Origin: Excoecaria cochinchinensis
Taxonomy: Eukaryota > Streptophyta > Magnoliopsida > Malpighiales > Euphorbiaceae
Direction of reading: 5' to 3'
DNA length: 64,000 bases
NCBI GenBank assembly: GCA_947683425.1
Contig: CANTUQ010000051.1
Span: 1,116,001-1,180,000 of the forward strand
This document shows, piece by piece, positions 48,277 through 58,788 of the stretch. The notes below the pieces were generated by a model. That model searched no databases, was not told where the DNA came from, and worked only from the letters and a program-made list of their open reading frames with translations. How positions within the stretch are numbered: the first letter of the stretch is position 1; the number at the start of each line of letters is the position of its first letter. A program made the translations under genes and the position numbers.

Positions 48277-48466
48277 GTGAGTAATTGTCAGTTTCAAGTG
48301 GTTCTCCATCTTCTCTGTTTAAGGATTGTTCATTGCTGTTTTCTTTGGATTGATATTGGGTTTATTTGTTGGTTCATGTAATCTGTTGAAGAGAGGAAAA
48401 AGGATAAAGGGAAAGAGAAGGTTGTGGATTGAAGAGTGCAGAGGACGTTTTTGGACTTCATTTCAG
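48277..48466 (+). other. Intron-like segment of LTR5 with micro-ORF 48376-48432
   Basis: Donor AAG/GTGAGT at 48277 and acceptor TTTCAG/GTTTGGGA ending at 48466 give 190 bp. The micro-ORF begins ATG but its second codon is TAA (CAA in LTR4 and the LARD); the rest (EERKKDKGKEKVVD) is open to TGA. Confidence 0.5.
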
Positions 48467-48894
48467 GTTTGGGAGTGTCTGTCTTTACTAAATCTTGGAT
48501 CCTAGTTGCTGTTTGATGTTAATTATAGCTATGTGTGTTCATTTATATAGATGCATGAGAAATGTATTGTGTATACATGATTTAGGTAGAGAAAGAATGA
48601 TTATGAGTTTGCAAATGAGATGTTTACACATGTATTTGAATGTGAAGTTCTGGGTTGTAATTCTCTCTGTTTATTTACTGTGATTATATGATAATGTGAA
48701 TAATGTGAGTGAAATTGCTGTAATTGTGCTCAGAAGACTTAAAGGTATGTGTTAGCATCATTTTTGCATGGAAAATGGTTTTGGATAAGATGGGGTTTGA
48801 TTTTTAGTTATACTCTGTTTTTCACGTTTTTCTGGTTTTTGTGTTTTTCTGGGAATTCTGGAGTTGAGGAAGGAGAAGCCATATGTGAGAGGAA

Positions 48895-49195
48895 GATCAC
48901 GTCACGTGATGGGGCATCACGCCGTGACCTCCCTCCTTGGGAAGTAACGCGGCGTGATGAAGCATCACGCCGTGACCTGCCTCCCTTTGGGAAGTCGCGA
49001 CGTGATGGAGCATCACGCCTCGCGACCTCTCGCCGGTCTTCCTGCGTGTCACGAGAAAGGATCTCGTGACCTTCCCCTCTTCTCTCTGGCATCACGTGAC
49101 GTGACGAATGGTCACGGCGAGACTGCCCGCTCTTTTGTGTGGCGCTCGTGAGAAGCTAGTGTCACGAGACACCACTGCCTGGGTGTCTCGTGACC
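48895..49195 (+). repeat. Palindrome cluster of LTR5 (TCACGCCGTGA / GTCACGAG type)
   Basis: Units such as GCATCACGCCGTGACC, TCACGTGACGTGA and GTCTCGTGAC, at the same relative position as the CG clusters of the other LTRs. The monomer resembles LTR1. Confidence 0.85.
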
Positions 49196-49571
49196 GGCCT
49201 CTACCTACTGCCCAGTTTTTTCTAAAACAAAGTTTTAACTTCTAGTTTCAAGGGTTTTTACACTACATGGCAAATAATTAGTTTTAAAATCTAGTTTGTA
49301 GTTTAATAATTGTTTAATTGTGAGAGTTGTATAAATATTAATATTAATATACATGATTTAAATGTTTATAATTTACATGAGTATGGATTATTTCAATGTG
49401 AATTATAGGTCCTTTTAACTACTGTATTTAATATTTAAATTACATGTTTTAAATGTGATCAGTATACGTATATACATGGATTATAGATTAGTATTAATTT
49501 CAATTCTCATATTGATATTGGTGCTTGAATTGATGAGTTGAGTTTTAAGCCTGAATAGTCATAGTAGTGGA

Positions 49572-49589
49572 TAAGTAAGCGCTTACTTA
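49572..49589. repeat. Covarying palindrome of LTR5
   Basis: TAAGTAAGCGCTTACTTA, perfect over 18 bp, preceded by GTGG(A) and followed by GCAGCTGC as in the LARD. Confidence 0.85.
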
Positions 49590-50117
49590 GGTCAGAGTGT
49601 GTGTGCAGCTGCTATATGATAAAACGTTATACTTGGGTCCGTTTGGATCCTTGTTTTGATCCTGTATGGGTCTATATGGACTTAATGCGAGACTTCGGTC
49701 TCTATATGAAAAGTACATGTTTGAGACTCATGTCTCTATATGCTTGGGATACTGTGTTCTATCAGTATCCATTTGACCGTATCCACTTCTAATGAGTTTA
49801 TTTTAGACTAATTAGGCTATATGTTTAAATGTGTTGCATATGTTGAAATGCATTGTTGACATGATTACAAGTATATGATGCACATGAATTCTTGCATAAC
49901 TCTATTTTATGCACCTTGTATCTGTATACTTGGGATGATGAAAATTATAAATTGAGTACTTAATTGCTTGTATTGTATATATATTTATGCATGTCAAGTA
50001 AGGAATCTGGAGATATGTTTACATGTAATTTTGATGCCTTTGATTTTGAATCATTAGATTATTATATTGCCATAAATATTGTATATGCATATTGTTCGTT
50101 TGTTTTGTTCCTCCCCA

Positions 50118-50155
50118 CTAAGCGTTATCGCTTAGCACGGGCTCTTTTCCCGTGC
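50118..50155 (+). promoter_or_regulatory. Double hairpin of LTR5
   Basis: CTAAGCGTTATCGCTTAG then GCACGGG-loop-CCCGTGC, 354 bp before the LTR end. Confidence 0.85.
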
Positions 50156-50509
50156 AGGTGGCGAGTTTGGATAGGAGTCAGATATCTGCAGGTCGGCCAC
50201 TAGAAGTCTTTTTGGATGAAGTTATTTTTGAGTCTTCCGCTGTACTTTTTGTATATGGCTTGTGAATAGCAAAGTAAATCTTTTGTAAAGGAACAAATAT
50301 TATTTTTGTATATGTATTTGCTTACGAGCCTCTTTTTGTAAAACGATATTGATATATGTTATATGTAAAAAGGATTTACTATTACATGATTAAAAGTTTC
50401 TTTACATCTCATTTGGTTTTTGTTTATACATGTGTATATGGATTCGTTTATATGTGTTTGCTCGTGTGGCACTCCGGTATCCTTCCAACGGGGATGGCGG
50501 GGTGTTACA

Positions 50510-51401
50510 GGGAGTTGTTATATGCAGTGATGGTAAGATCAGATTTTGCCAACATATCCTCCGTTACCCCAAAAGCTGCAATTGCTACCTGTGGCCACAC
50601 ATTTATCGACGAACCATCATCTACCATTAGACGGGCGGTGTGCTTTTGGTTTATCTGCGCCCTTATGTACAGAGGGCGATTGTGGTTGCGGCCTTCTGCC
50701 TGCAGATCCGCACTGGTAAAAGTGACATTTTCTCCCGATCCTCTCTTCACTACATCCAGAAGTTCTACAGGTGAGATGGTTGTAGCAACAGTTGCTTCAC
50801 ACAACATCTCCACCACCTTCTGCCTATGCGATGGTGACTGTCTCAAGAGATCCCATAACGAAATCTGAGCCGGCGTCTTTTTCATTTGCTTAACAATCGA
50901 ATCTTCTTCCGGCTCCTTTCCCCTTCTGTCCTCGATCGGCTCTTGTGGTTTCTCAACTTCCGGGGCTACCCTTCCACTCCGGGTCACGGCTCCTACTTCC
51001 TTTCTCTTTGGCTCTTCTTCTTCCTCCTCCGAACCCCAAAGGTCGGGAAACACTTCAGAATCATCATTTTCATTTTCACTATCATCAGTGGACCAGTAAT
51101 CGATCACTGCAGCTGAAAGCCCTTCTCCACTCCCCTCATAGAAGTTTGTGACAGCAGTGTGGATATCATTGCCATATAATTCCTTCAACACAAAGTTCTC
51201 AGGCAAGCTAGACCCGATCATATTCACTGGCGGAGGCATGTTATTGTACCCGGCTTTCTGTTGACCCCCTCTCTTCTCTGGGTCTGTGATCTGCTTTGAG
51301 TCAATCAGATCTTGAATTGCATGCCTCAAAGTCTTGCAGTTATCAGTTATATGCCCAATGTGCTGGTGATATGCACAATACTCATCATCCTTATGTCCTG
51401 G
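50510..51401 (-). pseudogene. gag C-terminus and protease N-terminus of element C
   Basis: An open stretch of about 274 codons (51329-50510) starts behind the zinc knuckle (YCAYHQHIGH near 51380). It holds QDLIDSKQITDPEK, an acidic EEEEEE linker, SGRVAPEV and the protease active-site region VDDGSSINV, then breaks at LTR5. It continues right across element A (62565) and left across LTR5 (47860). This piece itself has no stop. Confidence 0.85.
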
Positions 51402-54400
51402 TGTGACGCGCGCCGGATCCCCGCGGCCGCCCGCTCGACCGCCCGCACGTGGGCGATCGGGGCATTTGTGGGTCCGTCAACAGCTTGCGATAAATCGCAA
51501 GTGCGTCTATGTTGGGCAACAAGGAGGTTTCATGGAGTCGCCACCCAATAGAACATTGGGAAAGTTTATCTCGCCTCGGAGAGCCTAAGACTTGCACATT
51601 TTATCCATATTGGGCCATGAGGCCTAGGATTAACGTCTAATTCTCGTGACACAAGAGGTGTCTTGGAGGATAACCTCTAGCCTCTTGAGCCCAAAGACCA
51701 GAGCAGGGTTCGGGACTTCTCATTTATTCGTACCTTGATTAATATTATAATTAAGTTTTGAATTCATTGTTTCATCAACTTTCCACACAATGCAATTTAA
51801 ATTAAAGGCGCAATCATTCATATCAAAAGCGGTAAATGTAAGCAAAATCCAAAATAAAGCATTTAAAAATAAATTACAATAACACTAGGAGCGGAATACA
51901 ACTCCCATTTATAAAAGTGAAATACATGCATAAAACGGGTTATTCATTGATAGTGAGAACATTGGTCCTCGCATGCATATTTATTATGAAACAATTTTTA
52001 TGTGATGATTTATTTGGGTATGAAAAACTAGGACATTGGTCCCCTTTTATTTAGAAAAAGAAACCAAGTTAATTAATAGAAACGTTTTTGTGATTTTCTT
52101 TTTAGCGTGCCTAAATGAAGAATTTTACAAGAAAATTATATGGCAAAATTAAATAAAATATTACAAATAAAGAAAATAAATATGTGAACCAAACGAGCCC
52201 TTTTGGACCTCCCGATGTGCTCGCAAAAAAAACGCCCAAGCGAAAAAAGGAGTTTAGACATAAAAACAAAATACAATTAAAACAATGTTAGTGATTAAAT
52301 CAATTATTAAACATACAAAATAATGAATGACAAATTAAAATAAAATAAGATGATATGAAGAGGATGATAATGGGATCAAAAATGTTAACAAACCAAAATA
52401 AAATGAGAAACATGGATTATATGTGATAAATGATTAAATAATGTGATGAAAATAAAATAAAACATGTTACTTAATTAATATATGTAAAAATATGAACATG
52501 ATGAAAAATGATGAAGATAAACGAATCAAAAAATATATAAAACGATAAAGAAAAGAATAATAGATTAAAACAATTAAAGAATGATAAAAACAATTAACTA
52601 AACAATATGATTAATGAAATATGTTCACAAATGATATAAACCATTTTCATGGCAAAAAGATCAATTAAAATGAATTTATTAATTACATGTTAAAAATAAT
52701 GATGAATTAAAGTGAAATAAATTAATTACATGTTAAAAATTAATAAACAATCAATATTTATGTGAATAAAAATCATATCATGTATAAACAATTAAATGGA
52801 ACCAATATAAAATCAATAAAACAAATTGAATAAATTAATACAATAAATAAATCAATAAAAACAATAAAATATACATGAATAAATAAAATGAAATAAAATA
52901 GAAATTGAAATGGAGCCAAGAATATTTACCCTCAGAATATTGGATTTGATGAAGGAAAAGTGATGATTGATTTCTTTGTTTGATGATTCACAATATTAGA
53001 GTGAAATATTATGAAAATGTTGGAATTTTATTCCAAGAAACATGAAAATAAAAATGATCAAAAATTCTTTAAGAACAAAGAATTGATATCTTTGCCTAAA
53101 GAAATGATTTTGATCAAAAAAAGAAAAGCTTTTATTGATTAAAATAAAGAAAAATGATTTCAAGAACAATCAATCACTTTGTTCATAACAAAAAAAATGA
53201 TTGAAGTTTTATCAAATAAAAAATTAGATTTTGATGACAAACAATTATTTTATTTGTCTCAAAATCAATTTTTTATCAAAAAGAGATTCAAAACAAAATC
53301 AATGAAAAAAAAAAAAAGTTTTATTGAACCCAAAATAAAAGAAGAAAAACAATTTTGAGAACAAATAATTATTCTATTTGTCTCAAAAATTAAATCAAAC
53401 AACCAAACTTCCTCTAAAAAATATGTTTAGAAGAAATTATGTTGAAAAAAGAATGAAACAATTGATTTTCTTTTTGATTTTTGGTTGGGGAAAAAATCTG
53501 GAATTTTTGGTGGAAGAAGAAGAAGAAATCTGGAATTTTTAGGTCTAAAAAATGTGGAGAGGAGAGGAGAAGAGAGGCTACTTTGATTTCATCATAAACT
53601 ATTTATAGGATAAAATAGGTTGCCCTAATTTAATTAAGGAAAAAACCTATTTTAACCCAAAATTATTTTATTTTTAATGATAAAATCAAGTTTTATTATT
53701 TAATTACCTAAAAAAAATATTTTAGAATTTAATTTGAAGTCAAAAACCCCAAAAAAATGGGATAAAAAACGGATTTTTGGGTGAAAAAATCGGAAAAAAG
53801 GCTGAAAAAGAGGAAAAGGGTATCAGACCCTGTACCGACGGCCAGGAGGCCGTCGCCACAGAGGGCACCGCCCGTCGCTATAGAGCGACGGGCACTCACG
53901 CGGCGAGGCGCGCGATTCCCGCCCGAGCTTCGCGCGGGAATCGCGCGAAGAGGCGAGCGGTGCGGCGCGCAGCGCACAACGCTGCGCGTCGCTTTTTAGC
54001 GACGCGCAGTATTGGCGACGCCCCGCGTCGCTAAATCGTGCCCAGCGCGCTGGGCGCCTGGGCGTCGGCGTGCTGGGCGCCTGGCGCCTGCGAGCTGGGC
54101 GCCCGCGCGCCTGCGCGCTGCCGCAGGCGCGCTGCCGCGCCCGACACTCGCGGTCCGAAAATTTTTTTATTTTTTTTTTTATTTTTTTTCTATTTTTTTA
54201 AATTTTAAATTGACTAAAAACACCATAATTTTAAGTCCCCATTTTTCAAAATTTATTTTTTAAATCTTTTTTTTATTATTATTTTCTAATTTTCACTCTA
54301 AAATGCAAATTTGACGAGAAAATCATCACCTTTAACCTTTTAAGCCTGTGAAGGCAATTATCATCATTGGGTAACTTCGATCTAGGTTGACTCAGGACCC

Positions 54401-54410
54401 GGTGTCTACA
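51402..54410 (-). mobile_element. 3' LTR of element A
   Basis: 3009 bp; minus strand TGTAGACACCGGG to GGCGCGCGTCACA. The body is very AT-rich, with a GC island at 53830-54150. It is only distantly similar to the LTRs of C and D outside its ends. Confidence 0.95.
53836..54009. repeat. Four consecutive perfect hairpins in element A LTR
   Basis: Stems: 53836-53843 with 53848-53855 (8 bp), 53870-53879 with 53884-53893 (10 bp, GCCCGTCGCT), 53909-53922 with 53934-53947 (14 bp) and 53982-53993 with 53998-54009 (12 bp, CTGCGCGTCGCT, loop TTTT). The same series is at 62013-62186 in the 5' LTR. Frames translated from it are artefacts. Confidence 0.9.
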
Positions 54411-54430
54411 GTTGCCCCCAGTTTAGGGGA
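54411..54430 (-). other. Polypurine tract of element A
   Basis: The minus strand reads CCCCTAAACTGGGGGCAAC before the 3' LTR. Confidence 0.75.
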
Positions 54431-54579
54431 ATCTAGTACACTAGTGTATAGGTGAGCCTAAACTCAAAGAAGAAAAGGAAAGAGACGCGTACCTGAGTCG
54501 GCCGTCTTTCCGAACTGGAGAATTCTGAGATGGTGGTATGTTTTCGTTTGTTGAAGCGGTGCTATCTGTGAGCCCTTCG

Positions 54580-55095
54580 GTTGATTGCCCCCTGAGAGGT
54601 CTTCGGTTCATCGATCGTTTGCCCCCTGAGAGGTCTTCAGTTCATTGATTATTTGCCCCCTGAAAAGTCTTCCGTTGATTGATTGTTTGCCCCCTGAGAG
54701 GTCTTAGATTTGCTGCTCCCTGAGAAGTCTTTGGTTGATTGCCCCCTGAGAGGTCTTCGGTTCATTGATCGTTTGCCCCCTGAGAGGTCTTCTGTTCATT
54801 GATTGTTTGCCCCCTGAGAGGTCTTAGATTTTCTGCTCCCTGAGAAGTCTTCGATTTTCTGCTCCCTGAGAAGTCTTCGGTTTTCTGCTCCCTGAGAAGT
54901 CTTCGATTTTCTGCTCCCTGAGAAGTCTTCGGTTTGCTGCTCCCTGAGAAGTCTTTGATTTTCTGCTCCCTGAGAAGTCTTCGGTTTTCTGCTCCCTGAG
55001 AAGTCTTCGGTTTGCTGCTCCCTGAGAAGTCTTTGATTTTCTGCTCCCTGAGAAGTCTTTGGTTGATTGCCCCCTGAGAGGTCTTTGGATGGTGC
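54580..55095 (-). repeat. Tandem repeats in 3' UTR of element A (24 and about 36 bp)
   Basis: A 24-bp unit TGCTCCCTGAGAAGTCTTCG and a longer unit with CCCCCTGAGAGGTCTTCGG and TTCATTGATCG alternate for about 500 bp. They share GTCTTCGG with the 52/53-bp units of D and C. Confidence 0.9.
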
Positions 55096-57238
55096 TTGGA
55101 TTGATGATTAAGCTGGTATGTGGATTGATGATTGAGTTGAGGCTTGGATATATGTTTTGATCAATATCTTGATTGATGAATGAGTTGAGGTTTTGATTGA
55201 TGATTTGACCGATGTCATCACTCGGCTTTTGTCGGCGTCCGCCTCAAGCCTTTCTTTCTGCAAAATAAGGAAACTAAACTATGCAAAAATTGTGAGCATG
55301 CAAGTGAAATGCATGAGTAATGCAGGAATGCAAGATAAAAATTCATCTATGTGAACTCGAAGATGATGCCGGGCTAGTTGCGATTTGCGATATAATTGAT
55401 GCCTTTTGAGCTGCTTTTGAATTTCATGCCCTTTGGGATTGTGAGATTCTCACCTAGTACCTGTAGTCATTATTTGAAGGTAGTGTGTCCCTTGTGGATT
55501 TTCACACTAGCTTTTCTTAGTGGGAGATGTGTCCTTTGTGGATTTTCACATAACCCTGTGCCTTATTTTTTTGCCTGGAATGGACCCAACCCAATCCAGC
55601 GGCTTTTCTCTTTCTTCTTTTTTTTTTTGAAGGACAGACTGCCTGTTTTCAGGTTTTCACCCTATCCTTTTGCCTAGTTTTTGCTTAGAGCGCCAATTAC
55701 GGTTTTCATCTCTAACGGCCTTTTTTCTTTTTTCTTTTTTTTTTCTTATTTGTTTTTCTTTTCTCTTTTTTTTTCTTCTCTTTTTTTTTTCTTTTGTACA
55801 TCAAATGAACTATTCTGGTTACATCGATACCATTGCATAAATGCACATATTTCAATTTGATTTCATAATATATGATCATTATTTGACATGAATCTCAAGA
55901 TAAAAAACCTTATCCAATCTCGGGATGGATCTTGAAAGCATCAAACTCCTGTTATCAATCTGCTCTCTTTTTTATTCTCATGATTGAATATTTTCTCTCT
56001 GCTCTCATTTAATCTTTTGAATGCAAATTCTAGAAGTAACGTCGGAGATGAGACTTAACTCGAATGCATGAATGCACTCATGGCTTCTCGCTTGAAGCTC
56101 AAGAAACACCATAGGCCTCTTCTTATGTACCAAACCTTCTTAGAAGGTCATCTCCGCTAATTGGATAAGACTGAACCCAGAATCAAAAGGTCTTACTTTG
56201 GTTGTAATGTCAGGTTTGGGTAGATGGTTGTCAAAGAAAGATCAGGTCGCTAGAGAAAAATGGCCGCGATATTTTCTCGAATGATGGATGAACCGTTCTC
56301 GGCTCAAAAGTATTCTTGAATTTGGACTCGATAACATTTTAGCACCTTGAGATCAGAAGGTCAATCATTGAAACTAGTTAATTGGTCACCATTTTGAGCT
56401 CTCTTTTTTATTCTTCTTTTTTTTTTATTTTCGTTTTCTTTGCTTTTTTTTCTTTCTTTTTTTTTCCTTTTTTTTCTTTTTGAATTTTTCATTTTTCTTT
56501 TTCTTCTTTTTGCTTTTGCTTCTTTTTTTTTTTTGAGCTCATGCCTTTCATGCATGACTAATCCCTCTTTTCAAAGTCTGAACTTGCTGTTATTAAGGCA
56601 AAAAAATTTTTTTTTTAATAGTCCAAAGAATTGTTCAAATGTACATCCATCAGTTTTAGAGCGGCCACTCTTCTAAGGGGAAGCCAAAATCATTTTAGGC
56701 GAGGGGGTAGTTTTAATGTGTGTAACAACAAAATTGGTACGCATTCAGCATACCTGCATAAAGGCTCAACGGGCTAGCAAGCGATTGCAGAACAAGGGTA
56801 GGAAGTAGTCATTTAGAGAGCTATACAAAGAAATAGTGCCTAAATCATTTTCTAGGTTCCGTCTTATCCAGGGATCGCTTTGACGGGTAATCCGAAAGGT
56901 TCTAGTGCTCTTAGTGAGTTTCCATCCAGTCCCCTAATTGCAACTAGTTTTTCTCTCTTATTTTCATTTTTTGTCTGACTCTCTCTCTCTTCAGGAGTTA
57001 TATCAGATGCTATCAAGATTTTCTTTGGGATTTCCCAAAGTTCCGAGATTAAATGCAGCCATATTATTTGAATTAATGCCAAAGTAAATGTGTTATGATC
57101 ATGCGAAATGAAATCAATAGAAATGTCATACAAATAAGCAAAATTGTTCTCTTTATTACAAACAGAAAAGAAAAAGTTCCAAAAATAAAAAGATTCCAGC
57201 ATCCAAAAGCAATATCACTAGTGGACTGCAAGACACGA
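55096..57238 (-). other. Non-coding remainder of element A interior
   Basis: No gene. 55470-55590 matches the intron of the antisense gene (TCCCTTGTGGATTTTCACAC). 55900-56010 matches the pol 3' spacer. 55700-55800 and 56400-56540 are T-rich low complexity. 56985-57160 is a remnant of the gag-pro linker (GATATAACTCCTGAAGAG region) with broken frame. Confidence 0.75.
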
Positions 57239-58788
57239 TCATGTTTGCGGTGGAGGGACTGCGTTGTAGCCTGCCTTCTTCTTCTTTTCTCTCTTCTCAG
57301 GATCTGTGATCTGATTGGTGTCAATGAGATCCTGGATCTTATTTCTCAGAATACGGCAATAGTCAGTCAAATGGCCGGTGTGTTGGTGGTAAGCGCAGTA
57401 CTGATCACCTCTATGTCCCGGCTGTCCCTGACTCAAGGCTGGTCTTGGTGGCAAAGGTTGCAACTTGCCTTCTTTCATTAGTTTCTCCAGTACCCAAGAT
57501 AGAGAGCGTCCTAAGTTGGAGTAATATCTTTGACCCTGCCCAACTCCAGTAGCTGAGACCTCTGCCGTCCTACCGTTTCTGCTGTTGCTGCCTCCAGCTC
57601 CGCCTGATTTGAATCCCGACTGGTTCCCATAGCCTTTCCCAGCAAAGTTATTTTGGCTTGCTTTCTTTGCCAGGTAAGCCGCCTCAGCTTCTATAGCGAT
57701 ATCCTTAAGCGACTCCCAGTCCTTGAGCCCCTTAAAACTGAGCAAGTCCCTTAAGTAAGGGCATGAGTTTCTGATAAATAGCCTGATCTGGTCTGCGGTG
57801 TCAGGCTTCCTCTTCATCTCCATGACCCTATTTCTCCATCTTGTAAGGTACTCATGGAATGACTCATCATTCTTCTGCTGTAGAAGCTCGAGGTCTTTTA
57901 GGGTGACCTCCATCCTGGTGCTGCAGTCGTACTGCTTCATGAATTCTTCGGTCAAAAGGTCCCAATCCTCTTTGGACCTCCTATCCAACCCGTGGTACCA
58001 GTCAACTGCCGGGCCCACCAGACTAAGGCAGAAATATTCCACCTTCTGCTTCTTGCTCAGCCTTGTGCCTTTCATGACCAAGGTGTACTGCTTGATGTGG
58101 GCGGATGGGTCAGAGGTGCCATCAAACTTCGGAAGCTCGGGCATCTTGAATCTTTGGGGCAGCAGCTCTTCATCCCCTAGATCTCTGTCTTCTGGGTTGA
58201 TCCCCTTGCCTGCTGACAGCATGCGGGTGATAGCTTCGATCTGTTGTCTCATACCTCTTAAAGCTTCATCCTCTACTCTGGGTGCTCTGGGCCTTGCAGC
58301 TTGGTGGACTATCGGCACCACTTCTTCTTCCTCCTCCATTAGGAAATCATCATTGGGATTGTGAATCCTTTCCCCTCTTGGCTCGATGGGTGCGGCAGCT
58401 CTGTGCTCATTGTTGGGTTGACGAGCAGCAGCTCCAACGAAGGGAGCCTCCCCACCAGCAGGTGGTTCGGCTTGCCCCCGAGGAAGGGCTGCTTGTGGCT
58501 GTAGAGCAGCAGGTGGCTGTGGGGCAGCAGGTGGATGGGCAATCCTTTCAGTCATGGCACCCATCATGTCTAGCACTCTCCGTTCAAAATCCTCTAGCCT
58601 CCTAGCTAGGTCTTGAGTGGTCAAAACTCCAGGTTCTTCTGCCATTGATGATTCTACAGAGGCTTCACTGATTGATGGGAATGACTCAGAATCCCAGTCA
58701 GGCACTAGTTCCGGCAACTCAAAGAGCAGATTTGTCCTTATTAACCGACCGTCGGAACCTCTAGTCCACTTAGATGAATCTATGATGG
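57239..58788 (-). CDS. Intact gag of element A
   Basis: The first ATG is at 58645 and gives 468 residues to the stop at 57239. Conserved codons extend upstream without ATG to 58788, behind TTTTTTTCAG. Contents: N-terminal helix (RRLEDFERR), Pro/Ala-rich spacer, acidic EEEEEVV, capsid-like core with PKFDGTSDPSAHIKQY, GPAVDWYHGLDRR and WRNRVMEMKRK, basic Gly/Asn/Lys linker, and a zinc-knuckle variant C-x2-H-x4-H-x4-C (CAYHQHTGHLTDYC). It ends in NAVPPPQT where C and D continue into the protease. Gag packages the RNA; this one could supply particles or co-assemble with gag of relatives. It is the only intact protein gene in the window. Confidence 0.85.

Larger units (their letters stand above)
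47861..50509 (+). mobile_element. LTR5, solo LTR of 2649 bp
   Basis: It begins TGTCACACCCC and ends GGGTGTTACA; GGGAG flanks it at 47856-47860 and 50510-50514. It is closest to LTR1. It carries the same ordered modules as the LARD LTRs but a different palindrome monomer. Confidence 0.95.

Noticed and set aside
53729..54263. Arg/Ala-rich frames on both strands, repeated at 61954-62302
   Set aside because: They are translations of the GC hairpin island in the element A LTR, with no support in other copies.
54540..55095. CRISPR-like regular repeats
   Set aside because: Units are directly adjacent without unique spacers; this is a 3' UTR tandem array in a plant retroelement.
56361..56676. Lys/Glu-rich and Phe/Leu-rich frames in element A
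   Set aside because: They are translations of a T-rich low-complexity tract on both strands.
58646..58717. gag start of element A at 58717
   Set aside because: The codon there is TTG; no ATG occurs before 58645, so the upstream conserved codons must be explained otherwise (splicing).
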